Origin: Bacteriovorax stolpii
Lineage (GTDB): Bacteria > Bdellovibrionota > Bacteriovoracia > Bacteriovoracales > Bacteriovoracaceae
Assembly (NCBI GenBank): GCA_945862475.1
Contig: CAMAYW010000147.1
Location: 1 to 6,459 of the forward strand
Length of the DNA: 6,459 bases
Direction: 5' to 3'
A model generated the notes under the pieces. That model was not told where the DNA came from, did no database searches, and saw nothing but the letters and a program-made list of their open reading frames with translations. Below, piece by piece: positions 1 through 6,194 of this stretch (positions are counted from its first letter, which is position 1; every line of letters begins with the position of its first letter). Both the position numbers and the translations under genes were made by a program.

Positions 1-226
1 TCTTGATGGTGGTGGAACTCAAGATGATCTTGATTACATCGCTAAAATCTGTGGAAATATGGCCGGTCAAACGATCTGTGCTTTTGCTGATGCTGTCACA
101 GGCCCAGCACTTTCTTCTGTCCGAAAATTTCGTGGTGAGTTTGAAGAGCTTGTCGCGAAGGGTGGATTGAAGGGAATTGGCAAAAAAGAATCTGCCTCTC
201 ATAAAATTGTAGGTGCCCATGTCTAA
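1..226 (+). CDS. nuoF: NADH-quinone oxidoreductase subunit F, C-terminal 74 codons (5' end outside window)
   Basis: NuoF is the flavoprotein of complex I's peripheral arm. It oxidises NADH via FMN and passes electrons to the [4Fe-4S] cluster N3. Only the end is present: the frame opens at base 2 and stops with TAA at 224-226. The visible part has the typical C-terminal helical domain, with GNMAGQTICAFADAV followed by SSVRKFRGEFEEL. The Cys in TICAF (codon 77-79) sits where the fourth N3 ligand lies in the family; the CxxCxxC part must be upstream of the window. After the FRxEFE helix comes a basic 24-residue tail (about VAKGG to GAHV) that looks lineage-specific. The last 8 bases overlap nuoG, which implies translational coupling. 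Identity is secure from the motif plus the position immediately before nuoG; the 5' end cannot be judged. Confidence 0.95.
   Translation, partial: LDGGGTQDDLDYIAKICGNMAGQTICAFADAVTGPALSSVRKFRGEFEELVAKGGLKGIGKKESASHKIVGAHV
211..215 (+). promoter_or_regulatory. Ribosome binding site of nuoG, inside the nuoF 3' end
   Basis: AGGTG lies 3 bases before the ATG at 219 and matches the 3' part of the AGGAGGTG consensus. It decides the start: an in-frame GTG at 213 overlaps this motif and has no RBS of its own, so ATG 219 is preferred. The site lies within the last codons of nuoF. Confidence 0.6.
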
Positions 227-1763
227 TATTCATGAAATTTTAACACCGAAAGAAGATTTGAATTACTCTTCTTCGAAAAAGCCAGTTCATTCTGATCCCT
301 CACCTGAGGCGAAACCACTTCCTAAAGTCACGATTGACGGAAAAACTTATGAGTTTAAACCGGGCGATACCATCATGGAAGTAGCGGAACGCTATAAAGT
401 CCACGAAGAAATTCCTCGGTATTGTTATCACCCTGGGATGCCAATCGCAGGAACATGTCGTATGTGCACAGTGGAAGTTGAGAAGGCACCAAAGCTCATG
501 ACTTCTTGTTCAACTCCTGCTGCCGACGGAATGGTCGTTCATACGAAGTCTGATAAAGTGATGAAGTCTCGTACAGGTGTGATGGATATGCTTCTCACGA
601 ATCACCCTCTCGATTGTCCAGTTTGCGATAAGGCGGGAGAGTGTAAGCTTCAAGATTATAACTTTGAATATGGTCCTTCGAAATCAAACTTCAAAGAAGA
701 AAAGCGTGTTTACGAGGACGCTACGACAAAAAAACTCTCAGACAAAGTAACACTCAATATGAACCGTTGTGTTCATTGCGAGCGCTGTGTTCGTTTTACT
801 GATGATGTGACTAAAACGAATGACCTCGTTATGGTGAACCGTGGTTGGCATAAAGAACTTGATGTCGCCGATGAGCGTGGTTTATTTAACGAGTATCAGG
901 GTTGCCTCACTGACTTTTGTCCAGTTGGAGCTCTCACTTGGAATGATTTTCGCTTCCAGAAGCGCTCTTGGTTCCTGGATAAGAAAGCATCGATTTGTGA
1001 TGGCTGCTCAAAGGGGTGTAACATTGAAGTTCACTCAGATAGAGATATCGTTTACCGCTATATCCCAGTTTATAATGAAATGGTTAATGGTCACTGGATG
1101 TGTGATGATGGCCGATCTTCATTTAATAGCTTAATGGATCCTCAGAGAGTGATCTCTCCTCTTATGAACCATAATGGGTCGATGACTTCTGCTTCACTTG
1201 AGACAGTATTAGGCCAAATTAAAGAGGTCCTTTCTACTTCAACTTCTGTTCAGCTTGTCGTTGGTACAGATTCAACGAGAGAAGAAGCTGCCTTACTTAA
1301 AGATAAATCGACTGTTGCTTTTGGAAAGCCTGTGATGGTTTCATATTTTAATGGAACTTCTGGGGTTGTGACTTCAAAAGATGACAAGAAATTAGACTCT
1401 CTTTTAAAAATGAAAGATAAAACTTCTAACACTGCAGGTGTTGAAGAGACGGGACTCGCTCCACTTCAAAATGGGGAAGTCAACGCAGATGTCGCTATCC
1501 TTTTCAGAAACGGACGTGCAGGGATTCCAAAAATGTCTTCTCATCAAAAAGTTATTCTTTGGGGTGTGTGGACAATTAATGAAATTAAATCTCTCCCTAC
1601 GAAGAACGTTGTAGCTCTCATTCCGGGTCTTGCGACGATTGAAAAAGAGGGAAGCTTTAAAAACGTTGATGGCATCGTACAGAAGTTTCATCCAGCAATC
1701 CAACATCGTGGAGGAGGAGTATCGGCTCATCACGTAATTGGTTTAATGACCTCAAAAAAATAA
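219..1763 (+). CDS. nuoG: NADH-quinone oxidoreductase subunit G, compact form with N7 ligands
   Basis: NuoG is the large iron-sulfur subunit of the complex I peripheral arm and carries electrons from NuoF to NuoI. The product is 514 aa from ATG 219. Residues 1-36 are a Ser/Pro/Lys-rich, probably disordered extension. A ferredoxin fold starts at KVTIDGKTYEF, with [2Fe-2S] N1b ligands C69, C80, C83 and C97. The His-Cys cluster N5 is H129, C133, C136, C142 (HPLDCPVCDKAGEC). N4 is C184, C187, C190 and C234 (CVHCERC, then FCPVGAL). A fourth set, C260, C263, C267 and C295 (CDGCSKGC, then CDDGR), matches N7. After residue 300 the molybdopterin-oxidoreductase-like domain is only about 210 residues, against several hundred in long NuoG proteins (about 780-910 aa in total in Thermus and E. 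coli). Its end still has EKEGSFKNVDGIVQKF, like the EKxGTFxNxEGRVQ signature. There is no frame break. The start overlaps nuoF by 8 bp. Cluster assignments are by motif; the family call is secure. Confidence 0.96.
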   Translation: MSNIHEILTPKEDLNYSSSKKPVHSDPSPEAKPLPKVTIDGKTYEFKPGDTIMEVAERYKVHEEIPRYCYHPGMPIAGTCRMCTVEVEKAPKLMTSCSTPAADGMVVHTKSDKVMKSRTGVMDMLLTNHPLDCPVCDKAGECKLQDYNFEYGPSKSNFKEEKRVYEDATTKKLSDKVTLNMNRCVHCERCVRFTDDVTKTNDLVMVNRGWHKELDVADERGLFNEYQGCLTDFCPVGALTWNDFRFQKRSWFLDKKASICDGCSKGCNIEVHSDRDIVYRYIPVYNEMVNGHWMCDDGRSSFNSLMDPQRVISPLMNHNGSMTSASLETVLGQIKEVLSTSTSVQLVVGTDSTREEAALLKDKSTVAFGKPVMVSYFNGTSGVVTSKDDKKLDSLLKMKDKTSNTAGVEETGLAPLQNGEVNADVAILFRNGRAGIPKMSSHQKVILWGVWTINEIKSLPTKNVVALIPGLATIEKEGSFKNVDGIVQKFHPAIQHRGGGVSAHHVIGLMTSKK

Positions 1764-1770
1764 GAAGTGA
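1764..1770 (+). promoter_or_regulatory. Ribosome binding site of nuoH
   Basis: GAAGTGA directly follows the nuoG stop, differs from the consensus GAGGTGA by one base, and lies 5 bases before ATG 1776. An alternative in-frame GTG at 1767 lies inside this motif and is therefore unlikely to be the start. Confidence 0.6.
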
Positions 1771-1775
1771 GTTAT

Positions 1776-2843
1776 ATGGAATATTTTGATTACCTCCAGT
1801 TAGTTGCAAAAATTCTTCTCGTTGTTGGAGTGTGCCTAGGTGTTGTTCCAGTGATGGTCTGGTTCGAGCGTCGCGGAGCTGCTTGGATGCAAGGTCGAGT
1901 TGGACCAAATCGAGTAGGACCCTTTGGACTTCTTCAGCCTCTAGCAGATGTTGTGAAATTTATAATGAAGGAGGACTTCACTCCAAAAAACGCTAATAAG
2001 TTTTACTATTATTTAGCACCTCTTATGGCACTTATTGCTCCACTTTGTGCTCTTTCAGTTATTCCATTTGGATCTAAAGCGATCGTTAATGGTCAAGAAG
2101 TTGTACTACAAATTGCGCAAATGGATTCTGGGGTGATTTTCATTCTCGCCTTTGCGGGCCTTGAAGTTTATCCGATCATTCTTGCTGGTTGGGCGTCAAA
2201 CAATAAATATTCTGTCTTAGGTGCACTAAGAGGTTCATCTCAGATCGTCTCTTACGAAATTTCGATGGGACTTGCCCTGTTATCTATGCTGATCGTCTAC
2301 GGGTCATTTAATCCTCATGATATGGTTTCATGGCAAGCCTCAAATTATTGGGGAGTACTGGTGAATCCTTTCGGAGCTCTGGTCTTTCTTATTTCAATTT
2401 TTGCAGAAACAAACCGTCTCCCTTTTGATTTACCTGAAGGAGAGTCTGAAATCGTTGCTGGGTATCACCTTGAGTACGGTGCAATGAAGTTCGCCTTATT
2501 TTTTATGGCCGAATATATTGCGATGATCATGGCCTCTGCTCTCATCTCGACTTTGTTCTTCGGTGGATATTCTCTTCTCCCTGGAATGAGTCAGCTCATT
2601 TCAATGATTTCGTCACATTTTGGGTTTGGTGAAGTTGGAATGACGAATGTTACTGCAGTTTTCCAGTTCGTTTCTCTTTGCTCTAAAGTTGGCTTTTTTA
2701 TGTTCTTATTCGTATGGATTAGATGGACTCTACCAAGATTTCGATTCGATCAACTTATGGATCTTGGATGGAAAGTTCTTTTCCCGTTATCACTTATTAA
2801 CCTCGTCGTAGTAACCCTAATGGTTTACTTCCTAAATAAATAA
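1776..2843 (+). CDS. nuoH: NADH-quinone oxidoreductase subunit H (quinone-site membrane subunit, ND1 homologue)
   Basis: NuoH anchors the peripheral arm to the membrane arm, forms much of the quinone chamber with NuoB/NuoD, and passes the redox-driven signal towards the pumps. The 355-aa product has about eight membrane helices (roughly residues 8-29, 81-97, 116-137, 158-175, 193-211, 238-262, 298-315, 333-352). Family signatures are intact: GRVGPNRVGP (residues 40-49), LAGWASNNKYSVLGALR (136-152), SYE (159-161), AETNRLPFDLPEGESEIVAG (210-229) and RWTLPRFRFDQLM near the C-terminus. The acidic residues of the cytoplasmic loop (E211, D218, E221, E223, E225) and E161 are in place. E130, in GLEVY, stands where E. 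coli and mitochondrial homologues have a small residue, as I recall them. ATG 1776 was chosen because of the RBS; it leaves 12 bp after the nuoG stop. Length is normal for the family. Confidence 0.97.
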   Translation: MEYFDYLQLVAKILLVVGVCLGVVPVMVWFERRGAAWMQGRVGPNRVGPFGLLQPLADVVKFIMKEDFTPKNANKFYYYLAPLMALIAPLCALSVIPFGSKAIVNGQEVVLQIAQMDSGVIFILAFAGLEVYPIILAGWASNNKYSVLGALRGSSQIVSYEISMGLALLSMLIVYGSFNPHDMVSWQASNYWGVLVNPFGALVFLISIFAETNRLPFDLPEGESEIVAGYHLEYGAMKFALFFMAEYIAMIMASALISTLFFGGYSLLPGMSQLISMISSHFGFGEVGMTNVTAVFQFVSLCSKVGFFMFLFVWIRWTLPRFRFDQLMDLGWKVLFPLSLINLVVVTLMVYFLNK

Positions 2844-2848
2844 AGAGG
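2841..2848 (+). promoter_or_regulatory. Stop-fused ribosome binding site of nuoI
   Basis: TAAAGAGG combines the nuoH stop codon with an AGAGG Shine-Dalgarno core, 4 bases before ATG 2853. The arrangement suggests that ribosomes finishing nuoH reinitiate at nuoI. Confidence 0.6.
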
Positions 2849-2852
2849 CCCT

Positions 2853-3368
2853 ATGGGAACGATTAACGTCTCTAAAAAATATACAGCTAAAGAAAAGGCT
2901 TACTTACCTGCCATCTTGATCGGAATGAAGATTACGATGAAAAGGTTTATTGAAGGTTTAATTTTTAGAAAGCACAACACAATTCTTTACCCTGAGAAAA
3001 AACGGGATTATTCGGACCGCTTTAGAGGAGCTCACTTTATTTCGGTTGATGCCAATAAAACTGAGAACTGCACGGCTTGTTTCTTGTGTGAAACTGTTTG
3101 TCCTGCTGAGTGCATTCACATCGTTGCGGATGAGAGAGAGGATGAGCAAGATCTCTACGGTGTGAAAAAAGAAAAAAAGCCAGCAAGCTTTGACATCGAT
3201 TTATTAAGATGTTGTTTCTGTGGTTTCTGCGAAGAAGCTTGTCCTAAAGACGCGATTAAGCTTTCTACCAATTATGAAATGTCTACATATTCTCGTGATG
3301 AGGCGATTGTCGACCTAGATCAACTGAAGCGCCCAATGAACGGTCGTCACGAAAAAAAGGATAAATAA
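2853..3368 (+). CDS. nuoI: NADH-quinone oxidoreductase subunit I (2x[4Fe-4S], clusters N6a/N6b)
   Basis: NuoI is a ferredoxin-like subunit at the membrane end of the peripheral arm. It relays electrons from NuoG to cluster N2 in NuoB. The product has 171 aa. The N-terminal 40 residues can form the amphipathic helix that lies on the membrane surface, followed by the YPEKKRDYSDRFRGAHF segment typical of the family. Two CxxCxxCxxxCP motifs are visible: C73, C76, C79, C83 and C120, C123, C126, C130. In ferredoxins of this fold the last Cys of each motif serves the other cluster. Two further cysteines, C87 and C121, are not expected ligands. Between the motifs is a charged loop (about residues 93-110) with an acidic half followed by a lysine-rich half. 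The C-terminus is short, Lys-rich and probably disordered. The gene starts 9 bp after nuoH; nuoJ starts on the base after its stop. Confidence 0.97.
   Translation: MGTINVSKKYTAKEKAYLPAILIGMKITMKRFIEGLIFRKHNTILYPEKKRDYSDRFRGAHFISVDANKTENCTACFLCETVCPAECIHIVADEREDEQDLYGVKKEKKPASFDIDLLRCCFCGFCEEACPKDAIKLSTNYEMSTYSRDEAIVDLDQLKRPMNGRHEKKDK
3357..3361 (+). promoter_or_regulatory. Ribosome binding site of nuoJ, inside nuoI
   Basis: AAGGA lies 7 bases before ATG 3369 and is formed by the last lysine and aspartate codons of nuoI, after a run of seven A. Because nuoI and nuoJ have no gap, the site has to be inside coding sequence. Confidence 0.6.
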
Positions 3369-3893
3369 ATGAGTCCTGTCATTATTGTGCTGGCTGCAAT
3401 CTCTGCAGTTCTGGCCGTCACAATGTTAATTGCGAAGAATCCGATTACATCGGCACTTTGTTTGTTAGGTGTTCTTTTAATGACCGCTGGCATTTATGGT
3501 CTTATTGGCGAGCACCTTATTGCAACCATTCAATTGGTTGTTTATGCAGGTGCCATTATGGTCCTTTTTATTTTTTCAATCATGCTACTTAATCTCAATA
3601 AAGAGTCGAGTGAGTTTAAAGATAAACCAGGAATTTTTATTGGGGCAGTTGCCATGGGGTTGGGTGTGTTTGGTGTTATTGCCTTTGCACTTAACGAACA
3701 TTTTTTAAAGCACCGCCAAGAAATACCAACCGGAGAATTTACTTCAGAAAAAGTAATGGCCCTCGGTGGGAACTCAAAAGTGTTATCTCACGCGTTGTTC
3801 TCTCAATTTTATATTTCATTTGAAGTGATTTCTTTAGCTCTACTTATTGCCATCGTTGGTGCAGTTGTACTTGCTAAAAGAAAATTTGATTAA
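3369..3893 (+). CDS. nuoJ: NADH-quinone oxidoreductase subunit J (ND6 homologue)
   Basis: NuoJ is a small membrane subunit that wraps around NuoK and links NuoH to the antiporter-like subunits. Conformational change in its third helix is thought to help couple quinone chemistry to pumping. The 174-aa product has five predicted membrane helices (about residues 2-21, 25-44, 52-75, 89-109, 148-170). The hallmark is VVYAGAIMVLFIFSIMLLN (residues 57-75), which contains the conserved Tyr-Ala-Gly segment that forms the pi-bulge, with Y59. The loop between helices 4 and 5 (about 110-147) is hydrophilic. ATG follows the nuoI TAA with no spacer. Length is ordinary for bacterial NuoJ. Sequence conservation outside helix 3 is low in this family, so the call rests on that motif, topology and position between nuoI and nuoK. 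Confidence 0.95.
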   Translation: MSPVIIVLAAISAVLAVTMLIAKNPITSALCLLGVLLMTAGIYGLIGEHLIATIQLVVYAGAIMVLFIFSIMLLNLNKESSEFKDKPGIFIGAVAMGLGVFGVIAFALNEHFLKHRQEIPTGEFTSEKVMALGGNSKVLSHALFSQFYISFEVISLALLIAIVGAVVLAKRKFD

Positions 3894-3895
3894 GG
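3891..3895 (+). promoter_or_regulatory. Stop-fused ribosome binding site of nuoK
   Basis: TAAGG contains the nuoJ stop codon and a Shine-Dalgarno core, 6 bases before ATG 3902. It follows the same design as the sites before nuoI and nuoM. Confidence 0.55.
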
Positions 3896-3901
3896 TTATT
3901 T

Positions 3902-4204
3902 ATGACTAATGATGTTTTGATTCAACTCCTAGCTGCTTTTCTTTTTACTATTGGGATGCTTGTTGTGCTTTTAAGACGAGACACGATCATGGTTTTAATG
4001 GGAATAGAGTTACTGCTGAATGCTGCCAATATTTCTCTTGTGGCTTTTTCCAAGTCCGGGGGAATGATTGATGGCCAGCTTCAAGTCTTTTTTATCATTA
4101 CCGTTGCAGCAGCAGAATCGGCGATAGGATTATCTATCTTAGTTAACCTCTATCGTAATTTTGGCTCAATTCAAACACAATCTGCTACAACCCTTAAAGG
4201 ATAA
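3902..4204 (+). CDS. nuoK: NADH-quinone oxidoreductase subunit K (ND4L homologue)
   Basis: NuoK is the smallest membrane subunit of complex I and forms a proton half-channel-like unit with NuoJ next to NuoN. The product is exactly 100 aa, the usual length, with three membrane helices (about residues 4-23, 29-49, 60-83). The two membrane-embedded glutamates known to matter in the E. coli protein are present at the same numbers: E36 in GIELLLNAAN and E72 in AAAESAIGL. The cytoplasmic loop arginines R25 and R26 are also present. The start is 8 bp after nuoJ. The last two sense codons, AAA GGA, double as the RBS of nuoL. Nothing about the gene is unusual. Confidence 0.97.
   Translation: MTNDVLIQLLAAFLFTIGMLVVLLRRDTIMVLMGIELLLNAANISLVAFSKSGGMIDGQLQVFFIITVAAAESAIGLSILVNLYRNFGSIQTQSATTLKG
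4196..4201 (+). promoter_or_regulatory. Ribosome binding site of nuoL, in the last codons of nuoK
   Basis: AAAGGA is encoded by the last two sense codons of nuoK and lies 8 bases before the GTG at 4210. It supports GTG as the nuoL start, since the next in-frame ATG lies far inside the protein. Confidence 0.65.
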
Positions 4205-4209
4205 CGAAC

Positions 4210-6183
4210 GTGGAAACTACCTATTCATCACTCCCACTTCTCATTTTAATTTCACCTTTAATTGGTTTCTTTATTAATGGAGTTGTTTTTCCTCTCAAAC
4301 TTAAAGGTTTTGCCAAAACAGATCCGAATACCGCTGGTGGAACAGCGACTTTTTTTATTGGTCTATCGTTTGTCATGGCCTGTATTGCTTTCAGTAAACT
4401 TGCTGGAGGGGGTGAAAATCCTTCCCTTACTTCGTATTGTTTTGAATGGTTTAATTTTGGTGGATTAAACATTCCTTTTGAATTAAGGATTGATAAGCTC
4501 TCGGGTACTCTAGTGATGATCATTACAGGTATCGGAACTCTCATTCACATGTACTCTACAAGTTATATGCATGATGAAGAGTGTGTTGGAAGATATTTTT
4601 CCTACTTAAATCTTTTCTGCTTCAATATGCTACTTCTTGTTATGGGTAACAACCTTCCACTTTTATTTTTTGGTTGGGAGGGTGTAGGGCTTTGCTCGTA
4701 TCTTTTAATTGGCTTTTGGTACACGGACACTGAAAAAGCAAATGCTGGTAAAAAGGCTTTCGTTGTTAACAGAGTGGGGGACCTCGGTTTTCTTGTAGGA
4801 ATGTTCCTTCTTTTTAGAGAACTCGGAACTCTTAACCTTCCAGAAATCAACGCTCTTCTAGCAAACCCAGAAGTTGTTACTAGAATTCTTCCTTCTGTTA
4901 CTCTTATATGTCTTTCACTTTTTGTTGGGGCGACTGGTAAATCTGCTCAGATTCCACTTTATGTTTGGCTCCCTGATGCGATGTCAGGTCCAACTCCTGT
5001 TTCAGCACTTATCCACGCTGCCACCATGGTGACAGCTGGTGTATATATGATCGCAAGACTAAATCCTTTATTTGAACTCTCTCCCGTCGCACTTTCTGTG
5101 ATTGCTCATACAGGTGCATTCACTGCCTTGTTTGCGGGGTCAATTGCTATCGCTCAAACGGATATCAAAAAGGTCCTTGCTTACTCAACCGTCTCTCAAT
5201 TAGGTTTTATGTTTTTGGCCTGTGGGGTAGGGGCTTACCAGACAGCGGTCTTTCACCTTATGACACATGCATTCTTTAAGGCCCTATTGTTTCTTGGTTC
5301 TGGTTCAGTTATTCACGCCTGTTCTGGTGAGCAAGATATGACTAAGATGGGAGGATTAAAAAAATACCTTCCTCATACTCACATCACAATGCTTATTGGT
5401 TCATTAGCGATTTCTGGGATTCCTTTCTTCTCGGGTTTCTTTTCTAAGGATGAAATTCTCTATTCAACGATCGCTCTTCCTAATGGAGTTTCTTATTTAT
5501 TTGTAATTGGTGTTATTACGGCGATGTTAACGGCATTCTATACAGGTAGAATGATGAGTTTAACTTTTTATGGCCCGGAGAGATTGTCTCATGATGTAAA
5601 ACATCATTTGCACGAATCACCGGCACTCATGACTTTTCCTCTTTATGTCCTTGCTGGACTTGCTGCCTTTGGTGGATTCCTAGGCGTTCCACATTTACTT
5701 GGTAACTTTATGGGACACATGCCTCACTTCCTATCTCATTGGCTTTCGCCGCTTGTCCCAGCAAAGGAACTTCCACTCGTCGCTGTAAAGCTTCCTCTCC
5801 ACGAAGGGGTTGTGATGGCGGGATCATCTGTTATTGCTATTCTTTCCTTTTTTGCAGGAATTGCTGTATTCAAAAAGATTCAATTTATCTCTGACGCTTT
5901 TAAGGGGTTGGCCCCACTTCAAAAATTACTTTCTAATAAATATTTTATTGATGAAATTTACTCTGCCATCGTTGTCGCGCCTATTAAGAAGATATCAGTT
6001 TTCTCGGGAGAGTTTATTGATAAATACATTGTTGATGGTGCCGTTAATGGTCTTGGTCGAGGTATTCGTTCCCTTGGGGGAACGTTACGTGCCCTACAAA
6101 CGGGGGACATACAGAGCTATGGATTGTTAATGCTTGGGGGGGTTCTCCTAGCAGTGTTATTTATTTTTAAAGCCTTGGTTTAA
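4210..6183 (+). CDS. nuoL: NADH-quinone oxidoreductase subunit L (distal proton-pumping subunit, ND5 homologue)
   Basis: NuoL is the antiporter-like pump at the far end of the membrane arm. Its long lateral helix runs along NuoM and NuoN. The product is 657 aa from a GTG start, within the family's usual range, with roughly 16 membrane helices. Channel residues are present: E157 in FFGWEGVGLCSYL (helix 5), K244 in GATGKSAQIPLYVWLPDAM (broken helix 7), H269 in ALIHAATMVTAG (helix 8), H349, H353 and K357 in FHLMTHAFFKALLFLGSG, and K413 in FSKDEIL (helix 12). From about residue 570 comes the region preceding and forming the lateral helix, with NKYFIDEIY, VDGAVNGLG and ALQTGDIQSYG, then the final membrane helix. 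The RBS is encoded in nuoK's last codons and the stop is followed by nuoM after 11 bp. Mrp-type antiporter subunits are homologous, but the lateral-helix region and the neighbours make NuoL certain. Confidence 0.98.
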   Translation: METTYSSLPLLILISPLIGFFINGVVFPLKLKGFAKTDPNTAGGTATFFIGLSFVMACIAFSKLAGGGENPSLTSYCFEWFNFGGLNIPFELRIDKLSGTLVMIITGIGTLIHMYSTSYMHDEECVGRYFSYLNLFCFNMLLLVMGNNLPLLFFGWEGVGLCSYLLIGFWYTDTEKANAGKKAFVVNRVGDLGFLVGMFLLFRELGTLNLPEINALLANPEVVTRILPSVTLICLSLFVGATGKSAQIPLYVWLPDAMSGPTPVSALIHAATMVTAGVYMIARLNPLFELSPVALSVIAHTGAFTALFAGSIAIAQTDIKKVLAYSTVSQLGFMFLACGVGAYQTAVFHLMTHAFFKALLFLGSGSVIHACSGEQDMTKMGGLKKYLPHTHITMLIGSLAISGIPFFSGFFSKDEILYSTIALPNGVSYLFVIGVITAMLTAFYTGRMMSLTFYGPERLSHDVKHHLHESPALMTFPLYVLAGLAAFGGFLGVPHLLGNFMGHMPHFLSHWLSPLVPAKELPLVAVKLPLHEGVVMAGSSVIAILSFFAGIAVFKKIQFISDAFKGLAPLQKLLSNKYFIDEIYSAIVVAPIKKISVFSGEFIDKYIVDGAVNGLGRGIRSLGGTLRALQTGDIQSYGLLMLGGVLLAVLFIFKALV

Positions 6184-6186
6184 GGA
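6181..6186 (+). promoter_or_regulatory. Stop-fused ribosome binding site of nuoM
   Basis: TAAGGA contains the nuoL stop codon and a Shine-Dalgarno core, 8 bases before ATG 6195. Confidence 0.6.
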
Positions 6187-6194
6187 TCACATAA

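Noticed and set aside
213..218. GTG at 213 as an alternative nuoG start, two codons upstream.
   Set aside because: It overlaps the AGGTG Shine-Dalgarno motif that serves ATG 219 and has no RBS of its own that I can see.
841..1134. Forward open frame of 97 codons within nuoG in another frame.
   Set aside because: It lies over the N4 and N7 motif region of nuoG, whose frame is certain, and the alternative product has no family features.
1119..1763. NuoG as a frameshifted or truncated pseudogene.
   Set aside because: The frame is open to a natural stop, the terminal family signature is still present, all four cluster ligand sets are intact, and nuoH follows at normal operon spacing.
1767..1775. 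GTG at 1767 as an alternative nuoH start, three codons upstream.
   Set aside because: It lies inside the GAAGTGA Shine-Dalgarno motif, which is correctly spaced for ATG 1776.
4221..4544. Antisense open frame of 107 codons opposite the nuoL 5' region.
   Set aside because: The product has no recognisable motif, the frame overlaps a certain gene completely, and it has the look of a shadow frame caused by codon bias.
6067..6084. The nuoL hairpin as an intrinsic terminator.
   Set aside because: No T-run follows the stem, it lies inside coding sequence, and the operon continues directly into nuoM.
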